Source: Breoghania sp. L-A4
Lineage (GTDB): Bacteria; Pseudomonadota; Alphaproteobacteria; Rhizobiales; Stappiaceae
Assembly (NCBI RefSeq): GCF_003432385.1
Contig: NZ_CP031841.1
Coordinates: 3,511,579-3,575,578 of the forward strand
Length of the DNA: 64,000 bases
Direction: 5' to 3'
Of the stretch, positions 1 to 9,095 are shown piece by piece; the stretch's first letter is position 1, and each line of letters begins with the position of its first letter. The notes below the pieces were generated by a model. It was not told the origin of the DNA, searched no databases, and saw only the letters and a list, made by a program, of their open reading frames with translations. Made by a program: the position numbers and the translations under genes.

Positions 1-1145
1 CCGGCGCGCGGGGGCTCGTCAAGCGGATTGCAGGTCACGACGGGGGAGGCCTCGGTCAGCCCGTAACCCTCCACGAGGGTGCACCCGGTCAGGCTCTCGA
101 ACTGCGTCTTCACCTCGACGGGAAGCGCCGCGCCGCCCGACAGGCACATGCCGATCGACGTCAGGTCGTAGGAGCGGGTTTTCGGCGAGTTGTTGATAGC
201 GGTGTAAATGGTCGGCACGCCGGGGAACAGCGTCACGCGCTTGCGCTTGATGGCCTTGAGCAGCATCGTCAGCTCAAAGCGCGGCATCAGAACCATTTCC
301 GCGCCCAGCGCCACCGACAGGTTCTGCGCAACCGTCATGGCGAAGACATGGAAAAACGGCAGCACGCAGAGCATGCGTTCCCGGCCCGGCTGCGCGTCGC
401 GGAACACGCAGAGCATCTGCTCGATGTTGGCCGAGAGATTGGCGTGACTGAGCAACGCGCCCTTGGGCACGCCCGTGGTGCCGCCGGTATACTGGATGAC
501 CGCGACGTCGGTGTGGGGATCGCAGGGCGCGGCTTCGAACGGCGGCGGTGGCGCTTTCCCAATCATGTCCGCGTAGGAAACATGGCCGTGATCGTCCGGC
601 ACCTTGGCCAGCTCCTTAGCCTTGAACAGCGTGAACAGCAGCTTTTTCGGCTGCGGCAGGATATCGGCCATCGAGCACACGACGATGCGATCCAGCAAAC
701 CGTCCCTGCGAACCGCTTCGACCTTGTCGTAGATAACCTTCAGATCAAGCGTCACCATGATCCGGGTCTGGGAGTCACGCGCCTGGAACGCCAGTTCGCG
801 CTCAACGTAGAGCGGATTGAAATTCACCACCGTGCCGCCGGCCTTCAGGACCGCGAAGTAGCAGACCACAAAATACGGCGTATTGGGCAGACACAGCCCC
901 ACGCGCACGCCCCGAGCGACACCCATCGCGCGGAACCCGGCCGCCGCCCGGTCCACGGCCTCGCCCATCTCGCCGTAGCTCCAGCCCTTGCCGAGGAAAT
1001 CCACCGCCGGGCGCTCACCGAACCGACGCACGACCTCGTCCCAATAGTGAACCATCGACCGGGCATTGAACGCGAGCGCGCCGCCGGAAACAGCCGAACC
1101 GCTCGCCGGCGTCCCTGCATCATTGTGAGCCTGTGTGTGAGCCAT
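1..1145 (-). CDS. fadD: Long-chain fatty-acid--CoA ligase (partial, C-terminus off window)
   Basis: An AMP-forming acyl-CoA synthetase that would activate fatty acids with ATP and CoA for beta-oxidation. The frame reads from ATG at 1145 without a stop to the window edge, giving about 381 N-terminal residues of a family that is usually 550-570 residues. It carries the P-loop-like AMP-binding motif YTGGTTGVPKGA, then a GYGLTEASPV segment typical of the adenylate-forming core. A good ribosome site (GGGAGG) lies just upstream of the chosen ATG. It is divergent from pgi. The chain-length class is inferred from general FadD-like sequence; another acyl or aryl-CoA ligase is possible. Confidence 0.85.
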   Translation of the reverse strand, partial: MAHTQAHNDAGTPASGSAVSGGALAFNARSMVHYWDEVVRRFGERPAVDFLGKGWSYGEMGEAVDRAAAGFRAMGVARGVRVGLCLPNTPYFVVCYFAVLKAGGTVVNFNPLYVERELAFQARDSQTRIMVTLDLKVIYDKVEAVRRDGLLDRIVVCSMADILPQPKKLLFTLFKAKELAKVPDDHGHVSYADMIGKAPPPPFEAAPCDPHTDVAVIQYTGGTTGVPKGALLSHANLSANIEQMLCVFRDAQPGRERMLCVLPFFHVFAMTVAQNLSVALGAEMVLMPRFELTMLLKAIKRKRVTLFPGVPTIYTAINNSPKTRSYDLTSIGMCLSGGAALPVEVKTQFESLTGCTLVEGYGLTEASPVVTCNPLDEPPRA

Positions 1146-1510
1146 AGCGCCACCCTCCCGCAGCACGATCATATGTCGGAGCCGGTGCACCGTATCGCGC
1201 AGCCTTGATGGCCGCTGGAACCGATGCGCCGGGCGCCGCATGGACATTTCCTCCCGCACCTGATCATGGAACAAGGTGGGGTCTGTTGTTTTGCCGGCGG
1301 CCTCTTCGGACCGCCGCTTCCAAATGTGCCACTCCAACCGCAAACGTCAACTCGCGAAGAACGCAAAAGCGCGAAACGCCGCCATATCGTTACGGCAGCC
1401 AGCGCCGCCGTCGATACGGTCGCCAGGACGTTGACGCGAGAATCCACTGCACGTTTTGCCGATGTCGCGTTAGTGTTCGCCCCGAGACGAACAGAAGGAA
1501 GCGGCTGGAA
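1146..1510. other. Divergent intergenic region, no gene seen
   Basis: This 365-base gap separates the divergent fadD-like gene and pgi and must hold both promoters. I see no convincing coding frame, RNA gene or clear palindrome in it. Short frames here are not family-like. Confidence 0.5.
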
Positions 1511-3135
1511 ATGACGGATTCGAGCTGGCAGGCCCTGATACGGCATCAGGAGGAACTTCGGGATCTCAGCCTCCGGAGTCTGTTTGCCGGGGACCCGGCG
1601 CGTTTCGACACGCTGTCGGTGGAGGCCGGGGGCTGCTGGCCGATTTCTCGAAAAACCTGATCACCCCGAAGACGCTGGCATTGCTGACAGAACTCGCCCG
1701 TGCGCGCGGCGTGGAACAAACCCGCGACGCGATGCTTTCAGGCGCGATCGTCAACCGGACCGAAGGACGCGCGGCGCTGCACACCGCCTTGCGCAACACG
1801 GCCGCAACGCCGGTTCTGCTCGACGGCATCGACGTCATGCCGCAGATCGAGGCGGTGCTGCGACGGATGCGGGCGTTTTCCGAAGCGGTGCGCGACGCCA
1901 CCGTGCGCTCGCACACGGACGCGCGTTTCACGGATGTGGTCAACATCGGCATCGGCGGCTCCGACCTCGGCCCCGCCATGGCGACCGCCGCGCTCGCGCC
2001 CTATCACGACGGACCACGCGTTCATTTCGTCTCCAACGTCGACGGCGCGCACATCAGCGACACGTTGAAGGATCTCGATCCGCGCGGCACGCTGATCATC
2101 GTTGCCTCCAAGACATTCACCACCACGGAAACCATGACCAACGCCGCGACCGCGCGTCTCTGGATCGTGGATGCGTTGGGCGAACAGGCGGTGCCGAAGC
2201 ATTTCGCCGCCGTGTCGACGGCGCTTGAGAAGGTCGATGCCTTCGGCATTCACCCCGATCACGTCTTCGGCTTCTGGGACTGGGTCGGCGGCCGTTATTC
2301 GCTTTGGTCGGCCATCGGACTGCCGCTGATGATCGCCGTCGGCGCGAAGCATTTCGCGGAGATGCTCGGCGGCGCACATGCCATGGACACGCATTTCCGT
2401 GAGGCGCCGATTGAGCAAAACATGCCGATGCTGATGGGTCTGATCGGCGTCTGGTACCGGAACTTCTGGGCGTTCGGAAGCCGCGCGGTCCTGCCCTACG
2501 ACCAGCGGCTGGCGCGCCTGCCGGCGTACCTGCAGCAGCTCGACATGGAGAGCAACGGCAAGCGGGTGAAGGCGGACGGATCTCCCGTCGATGGCGACAC
2601 ATCACCGGTGCTGTGGGGCGAGCCGGGGACCAATGGTCAGCATGCCTTCTACCAGACACTGCACCAGGGAACGCAGGCGGTCCCGTGCGATTTCCTCATC
2701 GCCGCATGCGGGCATGAGCCGCATCTCGCCCACCACCATGCCATGCTCGCGGCCAACTGTCTGGCGCAGAGCGAGGCGCTGATGACCGGCCGCACCGAGG
2801 CCGAGGCCCACGCACAACTGATCGCCGCTGGCCATAACGAAGCAGAGGCCTCCCGCCTCGCGCCGCACAAGACATTTCCGGGAAACCGTCCCTCAACGAC
2901 CCTGCTCTATCCGCAGCTGACACCCGAGATGCTCGGCCGCCTGCTGGCGCTCTACGAACATCGCACCTTCGTGGAAGGCGCGATCTGGGGCATCAATTCC
3001 TTCGACCAGTGGGGCGTGGAACTGGGCAAGGAATTGGCGGGGACGCTGCTTCCGGCGGTCACCGGCGAGACGGAACTCGCCGGCGCCAACTCTTCGACCG
3101 CGGGATTGCTGGCCCGGATCCGCGCGACGCGGTGA
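1511..3135 (+). CDS. pgi: Glucose-6-phosphate isomerase (apparent one-base frameshift)
   Basis: Interconverts glucose 6-phosphate and fructose 6-phosphate in the cytosol. The main frame from about 1633 carries the PGI signatures: the [14 protein letters not shown] segment, the [15 protein letters not shown] segment, [10 protein letters not shown] and the C-terminal [11 protein letters not shown]. The true N-terminus lies in a different frame starting at ATG 1511 ([20 protein letters not shown]), as in other PGIs. The two frames meet at a run of five G at 1628-1632, where adding one G gives [13 protein letters not shown] and a protein of about 541 residues, normal for the family. The upstream AGAAGGAAG supports the start. 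Either a sequencing error or a real inactivating slip; the intact remainder favours error. Confidence 0.93.
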
Positions 3136-3165
3136 CGGGATCGCGCGCCAGCATCGCCGAGCGGC

Positions 3166-3654
3166 TTAGCGGCAGAAGCGCTTTTTGCCGCCATAGGTCG
3201 TGAAGTAGCCCGTGTCCGGGTTAAACGAGCGGTACTTTCTGGAGCAGTAGTCATACCATGCCGGGCTCCACGGCTCGAGGCCGCGAGAACGAACCGGCGC
3301 CGGCCGCTGCGCGCGCACTTCGCCACGCATGCAACGGTTGTAGGCGCGCCGGTAATCGCGATCCCAGCCGACCGACGACTTGCCGATGCCGGCCGCGGCT
3401 CCAACACCGCTGCCGATGGCCGCGCCCCGGCCCCAGCTGCCGGTCACGCTGCCGATAATACCGCCGACGACAGCGCCGCCAACAGCGCCGCCGACGACGT
3501 TGCGGCCAGTGTCATTGCGGGCATTGGCATAGTCGCGCGCGTAGTTGTCGCAATACCGCCGCGACTGCGCGGCTGCATCCTGCGGCATAAACGCCATCAC
3601 GCTCGCCAGCGAGACCGCCGCAATTCCGAAATTCCGTACCAATCGATAGCTCAT
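3166..3654 (-). CDS. BA14K family exported protein
   Basis: A 162-residue exported protein of the BA14K family, first described as an immunoreactive lectin-like antigen in Brucella. It has a signal peptide ending near AQS, a glycine-zipper stretch (GGAVGGAVVGGIIGSVTG) that suggests membrane insertion or oligomerisation, and the family C-terminus WYDYCSRKYRSFNPDTGYF with conserved cysteines and aromatics. The start MSYRLVRN at 3654 is chosen because the signal peptide follows at once. A longer start (MDWLRKIRF) exists 15 codons upstream. Convergent with pgi. The in vivo role is unknown. Confidence 0.85.
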   Translation of the reverse strand: MSYRLVRNFGIAAVSLASVMAFMPQDAAAQSRRYCDNYARDYANARNDTGRNVVGGAVGGAVVGGIIGSVTGSWGRGAAIGSGVGAAAGIGKSSVGWDRDYRRAYNRCMRGEVRAQRPAPVRSRGLEPWSPAWYDYCSRKYRSFNPDTGYFTTYGGKKRFCR

Positions 3655-3829
3655 GACGTCCACCCAGTGTTTGAACCTGATTTTTCGAAGCCAATCCATT
3701 TGACTGATGATCAGTCGATAATTGATTATAACACCTTGATATGCCGCAAATGCAGCAAAAGCAGTGACCTGCGCCACACAATTGCGGTTTCCGCGCAACC
3801 CGGATCGCACGCGCTCGCCGCGGAATGGA

Positions 3830-3862
3830 AAGGCCCGGTGCGGAGAACCCGCACCGGGCCTT
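3830..3862 (-). terminator. Strong hairpin terminator after the transport/dehydrogenase operon
   Basis: A perfect 14-bp inverted repeat (AAGGCCCGGTGCGG with its complement) around a 5-base loop, just downstream of the minus-strand aldehyde dehydrogenase stop. It is followed on the minus strand by a short TTT only. The core CCCGGTGCGG recurs in the hairpin at 9040-9064 in the same operon. Confidence 0.75.
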
Positions 3863-3886
3863 GCATCACAATCGCACTGAACGCGC

Positions 3887-5347
3887 TCAGAACATCGGCG
3901 GGAACGGACGTCCGCCGCGCTCCAGGGTAATCCAGCGTGTCTCGGTGAAGGTCTCCGTCGACCAGCGGCCGCCGTGCTTGCCCAGTCCCGAGGCCTTGAC
4001 ACCACCGAAAGGCACATTCGGCTCATCGTTGACCGAGGAGCAGTTGACGTGGCAATTGCCCGTCTCCAGCCGGTTGACGATGGCAAGCCCCCGCTGCTCG
4101 TCCTGCGTCATGACGCCGGCGGACAGCCCGTACTCGGTGTCGTTGGCAATGGCGATTGCTTCCGCATCGGTCGCGAACGGGATCACCGGCACGACCGGGC
4201 CAAAGGTCTCTTCCTGGTAGAGCTTCATCTCCGGCGTCACGCCGGTAAGGATCGTCGGTTCGACGAAACGGCCATTAATGCCGCCGCCGAGCACCACCTT
4301 GGCGCCCTTGGCGATGGCGTCCTCAAGCTGCTCGCGGACCTTGCCCACCTGCTTGTCGTTGATCAGCGGGCCGATGATGTTGCCCTTGTCCTTGCCGGGG
4401 TCGCCGACCTTCAGCTTGGCAGCGCGGGCCACGAATTTCTCGAGAAATTCATCGAAGATCTTCTCGTGCACGAGCACCTTCTCAACCGACATGCAGATCT
4501 GGCCCTGGTGCATGAAGGAGCCGAAGTTCGCGGCCTGGGTCGCGCGCTCCATCTCAGCGTCATCACACACGATCAGACTGTCCTTGCCGCCCAGTTCGAC
4601 GCAGCACTTCTTCAGATGCGCGCCGGCCTTCGCCGCGATCTGGCGCCCGATCGCCGTCGAGCCCGTGAACGAGATGCCTTTGACATACGGGTTCTCAATC
4701 AGCTCGTCGCCGACCGCCGCCACATTGTCACGCGAGCAGGTGACCACGTTGAGCACGCCCTTGGGCACGCCGGCTTCCTCGAAGATCTCCGCAAACAGCA
4801 GGCCGCCGGTATAGGGCGTCTCCTCGGAAGGCTTCAGCACCACGGTGTTGCCGGCGGCAAGGGCAAACGCGATCCCGCGCGCGGTCAGCAGGATGGGAAA
4901 GTTCCACGGGCTGATGACGGTGACAACGCCCATGGCCCGGCGCACCGCCATCGAGACCTTGCCATGCTCGGACGGCAGCACCTCGCCAATGGCCGTGTAG
5001 TTGGCCGCCGCCGCCGCATGGAAGATTTCCGGAACGTAGCCGGTCTCGAACATGCCCTTGCCGAACCAGCCGCCGCCCTCGCCCTGGAGCGCCTCGACAA
5101 TGTCCATCTGCCGCTTTTCGAAGATCTCCGCGACCTTCAACATGTAGTGGGAGCGTTCGGTATAGGGCAGCGCGGACCACTCCGCGAACGCCGCCTGCGC
5201 CGCCTCGATCGCCTGACGCGCGTCTTCGCGCCCCGCGTCCGGCACCCGCGCCCAGACGGAACCGTCAGACGGATTGAGATCGTCGAAGGTTTTGGCCGCA
5301 TTCGACCAGCCGCCGCCGATGTACATGCCTTCCAGAACTCGTGCCAT
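3887..5347 (-). CDS. NAD(P)-dependent aldehyde dehydrogenase (aromatic/vanillin-type)
   Basis: A 486-residue aldehyde dehydrogenase oxidising an aldehyde to the acid with NAD(P). It has the SPWNFPILLTARG segment, the NAD-binding FTGSTAIGRQIA, the general base glutamate in CVELGGKD and the catalytic cysteine in HQGQICMS. The start MARVLEG at 5347 has GGGAGA upstream; a start five codons earlier is less likely. It is the last gene of the minus-strand unit running from the second aldehyde dehydrogenase through the Liv-type transporter, so the substrate probably derives from the imported compound. Similarity to vanillin/benzaldehyde dehydrogenases is my reading of the motifs; the exact substrate is unknown. 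Confidence 0.88.
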   Translation of the reverse strand: MARVLEGMYIGGGWSNAAKTFDDLNPSDGSVWARVPDAGREDARQAIEAAQAAFAEWSALPYTERSHYMLKVAEIFEKRQMDIVEALQGEGGGWFGKGMFETGYVPEIFHAAAAANYTAIGEVLPSEHGKVSMAVRRAMGVVTVISPWNFPILLTARGIAFALAAGNTVVLKPSEETPYTGGLLFAEIFEEAGVPKGVLNVVTCSRDNVAAVGDELIENPYVKGISFTGSTAIGRQIAAKAGAHLKKCCVELGGKDSLIVCDDAEMERATQAANFGSFMHQGQICMSVEKVLVHEKIFDEFLEKFVARAAKLKVGDPGKDKGNIIGPLINDKQVGKVREQLEDAIAKGAKVVLGGGINGRFVEPTILTGVTPEMKLYQEETFGPVVPVIPFATDAEAIAIANDTEYGLSAGVMTQDEQRGLAIVNRLETGNCHVNCSSVNDEPNVPFGGVKASGLGKHGGRWSTETFTETRWITLERGGRPFPPMF

Positions 5348-5383
5348 TTCAGTCTCCCTCATTGGATGAGCGAATTGTTGGAC

Positions 5384-6439
5384 TCAGTTGTTGATGTCGT
5401 CTCTGGGCGTTTTCGAAGGATCAGGCCGAGCAGAGCCCACCTCCCTTGCTGCCCGCCGGGCGCGTATGTGCGCCATCTGGATTTCCGAGGCCCGCCTGGC
5501 CATGTCGGCGACGCTTCCGAGCCCTGGGGTCACGGATGTGGAAAAGCCGCTCGGCCGCGCGAGATCCTTGCGCCGAGTCGCGATATAGGCGCTGTGGATC
5601 TCCCCTGCCCGGATGGCCAGGACGGCCGCCTCTTCGGACAGGGCGTGGGGGTCGCTCGGCAGGAGCAGCGGGTCCGGCAGGTCGATGGCGCCAGTGGGCG
5701 ACACGATGCTTGCCCGCGTCACCCGTTTGCCCGCATCTCCGAGATAGGCCCGTTGTACCGCGGGATCGGCCGCCAGCGCGGATGCCGTATCCTCACCAAT
5801 AATCGCGCCATTTTCCAGCAGGTAGCCCCGATCCGAAATCGCCAGGCTCTGCTTGGCGTTCTGCTCCACCAGCAGAATTCCGACGCCGGTCTCGCCGACC
5901 GTCTTGAGCGACTTGAACAAATCGACGCACAGGAGCGGAGACAGGCCGAGCGACGGCTCGTCCAGCATCAGGATATCGGGATTGGACATCAGCGCCCGGC
6001 CGATCGCCACCATCTGCTGCTCACCGCCGCTCATGGTGCGAGCGATCTGAGCGCGCCGTTCCGCGAGTTTCGGAAACAGCGCCAGAACTCGCTCCAGATT
6101 GGCGTTCTCGTGCGACCGGGCCCGGCGGCCATAGGCGCCGAGCTGCAGGTTCTCGGCCACCGTCAGATCGCCGAAAATGCCGCGGCCCTCGGGCACCAGC
6201 GCGATGCCCTTCTCGACGATGTCATGCGGCTTCATCCCGGCCAGCGAACGCCCGCCAATGGACCAGCGTGAGGCCGGCCCCGCGCTCACCAGCCCCGCCA
6301 ATGCTTTGAGCAAGGTCGTCTTACCCGCGCCGTTGGCACCGAGAATGACGCAGATCTCCCCCTTGCCGACCGCGACGGACACATTTTCCAGCGCCCGGTG
6401 AGGACCATAGGAGACGGTCAGGTTGTGAGCCTCAAGCAT
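5384..6439 (-). CDS. livF: Branched-chain-type ABC transporter ATP-binding protein LivF with C-terminal extension
   Basis: One of the two ATPases of a HAAT-family (LivHMGF) importer. Walker A GANGAGKTTLLKAL, signature TMSGGEQQMVAIGRAL and Walker B DILMLDEPSLGLSP are present in the first 235 residues, the normal size of LivF. About 116 extra residues follow, rich in Ala, Arg and Ser, with a predicted helical pattern (ALSEEAAVLAIRAGEI, ADMARRASEIQMAHIRARR). The start overlaps the livG stop by eight bases. The tail is in frame with normal codon use, so it appears to be a real fusion or extension; its function is unknown. Confidence 0.9.
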   Translation of the reverse strand: MLEAHNLTVSYGPHRALENVSVAVGKGEICVILGANGAGKTTLLKALAGLVSAGPASRWSIGGRSLAGMKPHDIVEKGIALVPEGRGIFGDLTVAENLQLGAYGRRARSHENANLERVLALFPKLAERRAQIARTMSGGEQQMVAIGRALMSNPDILMLDEPSLGLSPLLCVDLFKSLKTVGETGVGILLVEQNAKQSLAISDRGYLLENGAIIGEDTASALAADPAVQRAYLGDAGKRVTRASIVSPTGAIDLPDPLLLPSDPHALSEEAAVLAIRAGEIHSAYIATRRKDLARPSGFSTSVTPGLGSVADMARRASEIQMAHIRARRAAREVGSARPDPSKTPRDDINN

Positions 6440-7166
6440 CCGAATCTCCCAGATAGGCGCGGATCACCTCCGGATCGGAGAGAACGTCATGCACCGACCC
6501 GTCGGCGATCTTGCGCCCCGAGCTCATCACCACGCAGCGGTCGCACAGGCTGCGGATGGCATCCATCACGTGCTCGACCATGATGATCGTTCGGCCTTCC
6601 GAACGCAGCTCGTTGATCAGCTTTATGCCGATCTTCAATTCGCTCGGATTGAGCCCCGCCAGCCACTCGTCGAGCAGCAGGATGCGCGGATCAGACGCCA
6701 GCGCGCGCGCCAGTTCCAGACGCTTCTGGTCAATATAGGTCATCGCCGAGGTCGGGGTATCGGCGTGGCCAGCTAGTCCCACGCGCTCAAGCAGCGCGTG
6801 CGCCGCCTCGCGCGCGTCCTCGCCCCAGATGCGGACGTGGCCGAAGACACCGCCGGCAATGACATTCTCCAGCGCATTCAGGCTGGGCAGGATCCGCACC
6901 AGCTGGAAGGTGCGCGCAACGCCGCGGCGCGCGATCCTGTGCGCCGGCTGACCGGAGATGGTCACACCGTCCAGCGCGATCGAACCGCTTGTGGGCTTCA
7001 GCGCGCCGGAGACGAGATTGAGCATCGTGGTCTTGCCGGAGCCATTGGGTCCGATAAGACCAAGCAGCTCTCCATGCCGCACGTCGAAGCTGACGCGATT
7101 GATGGCAGTGATGCCGCCGAAGGCCTTGTGAGCCTCGACAACGGAGAGAACGGGTGCGCGCGTCAT
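6432..7166 (-). CDS. livG: Branched-chain-type ABC transporter ATP-binding protein LivG
   Basis: Second ATPase of the importer, 244 residues. Walker A GPNGSGKTTMLNLVSG and Walker B RILLLDEWLAGLNP are clear. The ABC signature is unusual: the stretch AMTYIDQKRLELARALA stands where LSYGQQRRLEIARAL is common, so the LSGGQ serine-glycine core is degenerate. The ATG at 7166 overlaps the livM stop in an ATGA, showing translational coupling. It pairs with LivF on the LivH/LivM membrane dimer. Confidence 0.92.
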   Translation of the reverse strand: MTRAPVLSVVEAHKAFGGITAINRVSFDVRHGELLGLIGPNGSGKTTMLNLVSGALKPTSGSIALDGVTISGQPAHRIARRGVARTFQLVRILPSLNALENVIAGGVFGHVRIWGEDAREAAHALLERVGLAGHADTPTSAMTYIDQKRLELARALASDPRILLLDEWLAGLNPSELKIGIKLINELRSEGRTIIMVEHVMDAIRSLCDRCVVMSSGRKIADGSVHDVLSDPEVIRAYLGDSDA

Positions 7167-8155
7167 GCCGGCCCCTCCGCATGGGAAGCCTCGGAAGCAG
7201 CCGCCGGCACATCGGCCTTGCGACGCGCGGGCCGCAGCCGCCGAACCAGCCCCTCGACACGGCCCAGAATGCCGTTGGGGATGAAGTAGACGACCAGCAG
7301 GAAGCAGCCGCCCATCAGCAGGCTGGTGTGGTTGGGGAACTGGGCGGAAACCAGATCGAAGACGATGGTGAAGGGAATGACGCCGACGATCGGACCCCAC
7401 AGCCGATTGGTGCCGCCAAGCAGCGCCATGATCACCACCTGGAAGGACAGGATCGGATTGAAGGCACCGGGCGGCTCGATATAGGCGAAACGCGGCGCGA
7501 GGATCGCCCCGGCGATGCCGATGAAGGCGCCGGAGATCACAAACAGCGCCACCTTGGCGCGCGCCGTGTCGATGCCGACGTGACCGGCCACGGTCTCGTC
7601 GTTGCCGATGATGCGCATGGCGAAGCCGAGCCGCGAGCGGTTGACGAGCCAACCGGTGATGTAGACGACCACCGCCAGCGCGAGCAGCATCCAGTAGATG
7701 TGCGCTTCCGTGAAATCGGTGAACACATAGAGGCCGACGCCGGAGGTGAAATTCGTCTGCCACCAGGTCACCAGCTGACGGATCAGCTCCGCCAGTCCCA
7801 GCGTGAAGATCACGAAATACACGCCTGACAAGCGCAGCGTTGCGATGCCGACGAGGCCGGCGACGCCCGCGCTGACGATCGCGCCGATCAGCACCAGCAG
7901 CGGAAACGGAAGCACGTCGATGCCCAGGCCCACCGCATAGGTGCCGATGCCGAAGAAGGCAGCCGTGGCCAGCGAGATATAGTGCGTGGGTCCGGAGAAC
8001 AGCGTCCACGCCGTGCACAGCGCGGTGTACATGGCGATATTGACGCCCAGCGACAGATAGTAGCCGTCATCGGCCAGCGGCAGGCAGGCCACCACAGCGA
8101 TCACGGCCGCGGCAATCAGGCCGATCCGCTTTTCCGTGTCGTTCATGGTGATCAT
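7163..8155 (-). CDS. livM: Branched-chain-type ABC transporter permease LivM
   Basis: Inner-membrane permease of 330 residues with about nine or ten hydrophobic segments and the family loop FVISGAFIGIAGAI near residues 190-205. The ATG at 8155 overlaps the livH stop by four bases (ATGA). The C-terminus (about residues 300-330) is Arg/Ala-rich and cytoplasmic, as in other LivM proteins. It forms the translocation channel with LivH. Confidence 0.92.
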   Translation of the reverse strand: MITMNDTEKRIGLIAAAVIAVVACLPLADDGYYLSLGVNIAMYTALCTAWTLFSGPTHYISLATAAFFGIGTYAVGLGIDVLPFPLLVLIGAIVSAGVAGLVGIATLRLSGVYFVIFTLGLAELIRQLVTWWQTNFTSGVGLYVFTDFTEAHIYWMLLALAVVVYITGWLVNRSRLGFAMRIIGNDETVAGHVGIDTARAKVALFVISGAFIGIAGAILAPRFAYIEPPGAFNPILSFQVVIMALLGGTNRLWGPIVGVIPFTIVFDLVSAQFPNHTSLLMGGCFLLVVYFIPNGILGRVEGLVRRLRPARRKADVPAAASEASHAEGPA

Positions 8156-9018
8156 GACGGAGCCCTTCCGAAAATGCCCTGAGGCCGGAACAGCAAGGTC
8201 ACGACGAACAGCAAATAGGTGGCGGCCAGCGTCAGGCCCGGGTCGAGATAGGTGGCGACCGCGGTCTCCGCCAATCCGAGGATCAGGGCAGCCAGGACTG
8301 CACCGCGCACATCGCCCACGCCGCCCATGATGACGATGATCAGCGCCTTCATGGTGAAGATGACGCCCATGGACGCGTTGAACGTATAGAAGGTCGACAG
8401 CAGCACGCCGGCGGCGGCCGTGAGCGCGCCGCCAAGCGCGAAGGCGAAGGCCGAGGCGCGCGACACGTCGATGGCGACCAAGCCGGCGGAAACCGGATCC
8501 ACGGCTACCGCGCGAATGGCGGTGCCATAGCGCGTGTGATTGAGAAACAGATACAGAACGCCCGCGATCACCACGGCGGCGGCGAAGGCCACGACGCGGT
8601 TGAGACCGAAGGGATGATCCATGATGACGAAGGCCGTCGAAAGGAACGTGTAGCTGAAGTATTCACCCCCGAAACCCAGCAGCATGAAGCCCTGGAACAG
8701 GAACATCAGTCCGAAAGTCGACAGAATGCTGTCGACTTCCAGCTGGCCGCGGTTCTTGGCGCGCTTGACCAGCGGTTCCAGCAGCAGCGCGTAGATGGCC
8801 CAGTTCAGCACGAAGGCCAGCGGGGCGACCAGCAGGACGCCGAGCACGGGATTGACGTTGAGCGCCGTGTAGAACCAGAAGGCGCCGAAACACGCGGCGA
8901 CAAGCGTCTCGCCGGTGGCCAGGTTCATGATACGCGACACGCCGTACTGCAGCGTCAGACCCATGGCGATCAGCGCATAGGTGCCCGACAGCAGCACGCC
9001 GGTGATAAGCACTTCCAT
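8152..9018 (-). CDS. livH: Branched-chain-type ABC transporter permease LivH
   Basis: Inner-membrane permease of 288 residues, matching the usual LivH size. It has the N-terminal GMTLQYGVSRIMNLATGE-like family segment (here GLTLQYGVSRIMNLATGE) and the conserved ALGGALTAAAGVL loop. It is the first transporter gene after the binding-protein gene, separated from it by a hairpin that may stabilise the binding-protein message. Confidence 0.92.
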   Translation of the reverse strand: MEVLITGVLLSGTYALIAMGLTLQYGVSRIMNLATGETLVAACFGAFWFYTALNVNPVLGVLLVAPLAFVLNWAIYALLLEPLVKRAKNRGQLEVDSILSTFGLMFLFQGFMLLGFGGEYFSYTFLSTAFVIMDHPFGLNRVVAFAAAVVIAGVLYLFLNHTRYGTAIRAVAVDPVSAGLVAIDVSRASAFAFALGGALTAAAGVLLSTFYTFNASMGVIFTMKALIIVIMGGVGDVRGAVLAALILGLAETAVATYLDPGLTLAATYLLFVVTLLFRPQGIFGRAPS

Positions 9019-9039
9019 TACTCAAGCCTTTGAAGAGAT

Positions 9040-9064
9040 CCCGGTGCGGCAATGCCGCACCGGG
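9040..9064 (-). terminator. Intercistronic hairpin between binding protein and permease genes
   Basis: A perfect 11-bp stem (CCCGGTGCGGC) with a three-base loop lies between the stop of the binding-protein gene and livH. No T-run follows, so partial termination or protection of the upstream message against 3' decay is likelier than full termination. This fits the common need for more binding protein than permease. Confidence 0.6.
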
Positions 9065-9095
9065 GAGACAGATATGCGACGCTCTCGCAGAGCGA

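Noticed and set aside
3974-6271. 765-codon plus-strand frame opposite the aldehyde dehydrogenase and livF
   Set aside because: Antisense shadow produced by GC-rich codon bias; the sense genes have full family motifs.
6432-8018. 528-codon minus frame that seems to fuse livM and livG
   Set aside because: The first half is a shifted reading of livM; LivG starts at 7166 and LivM ends at 7163.
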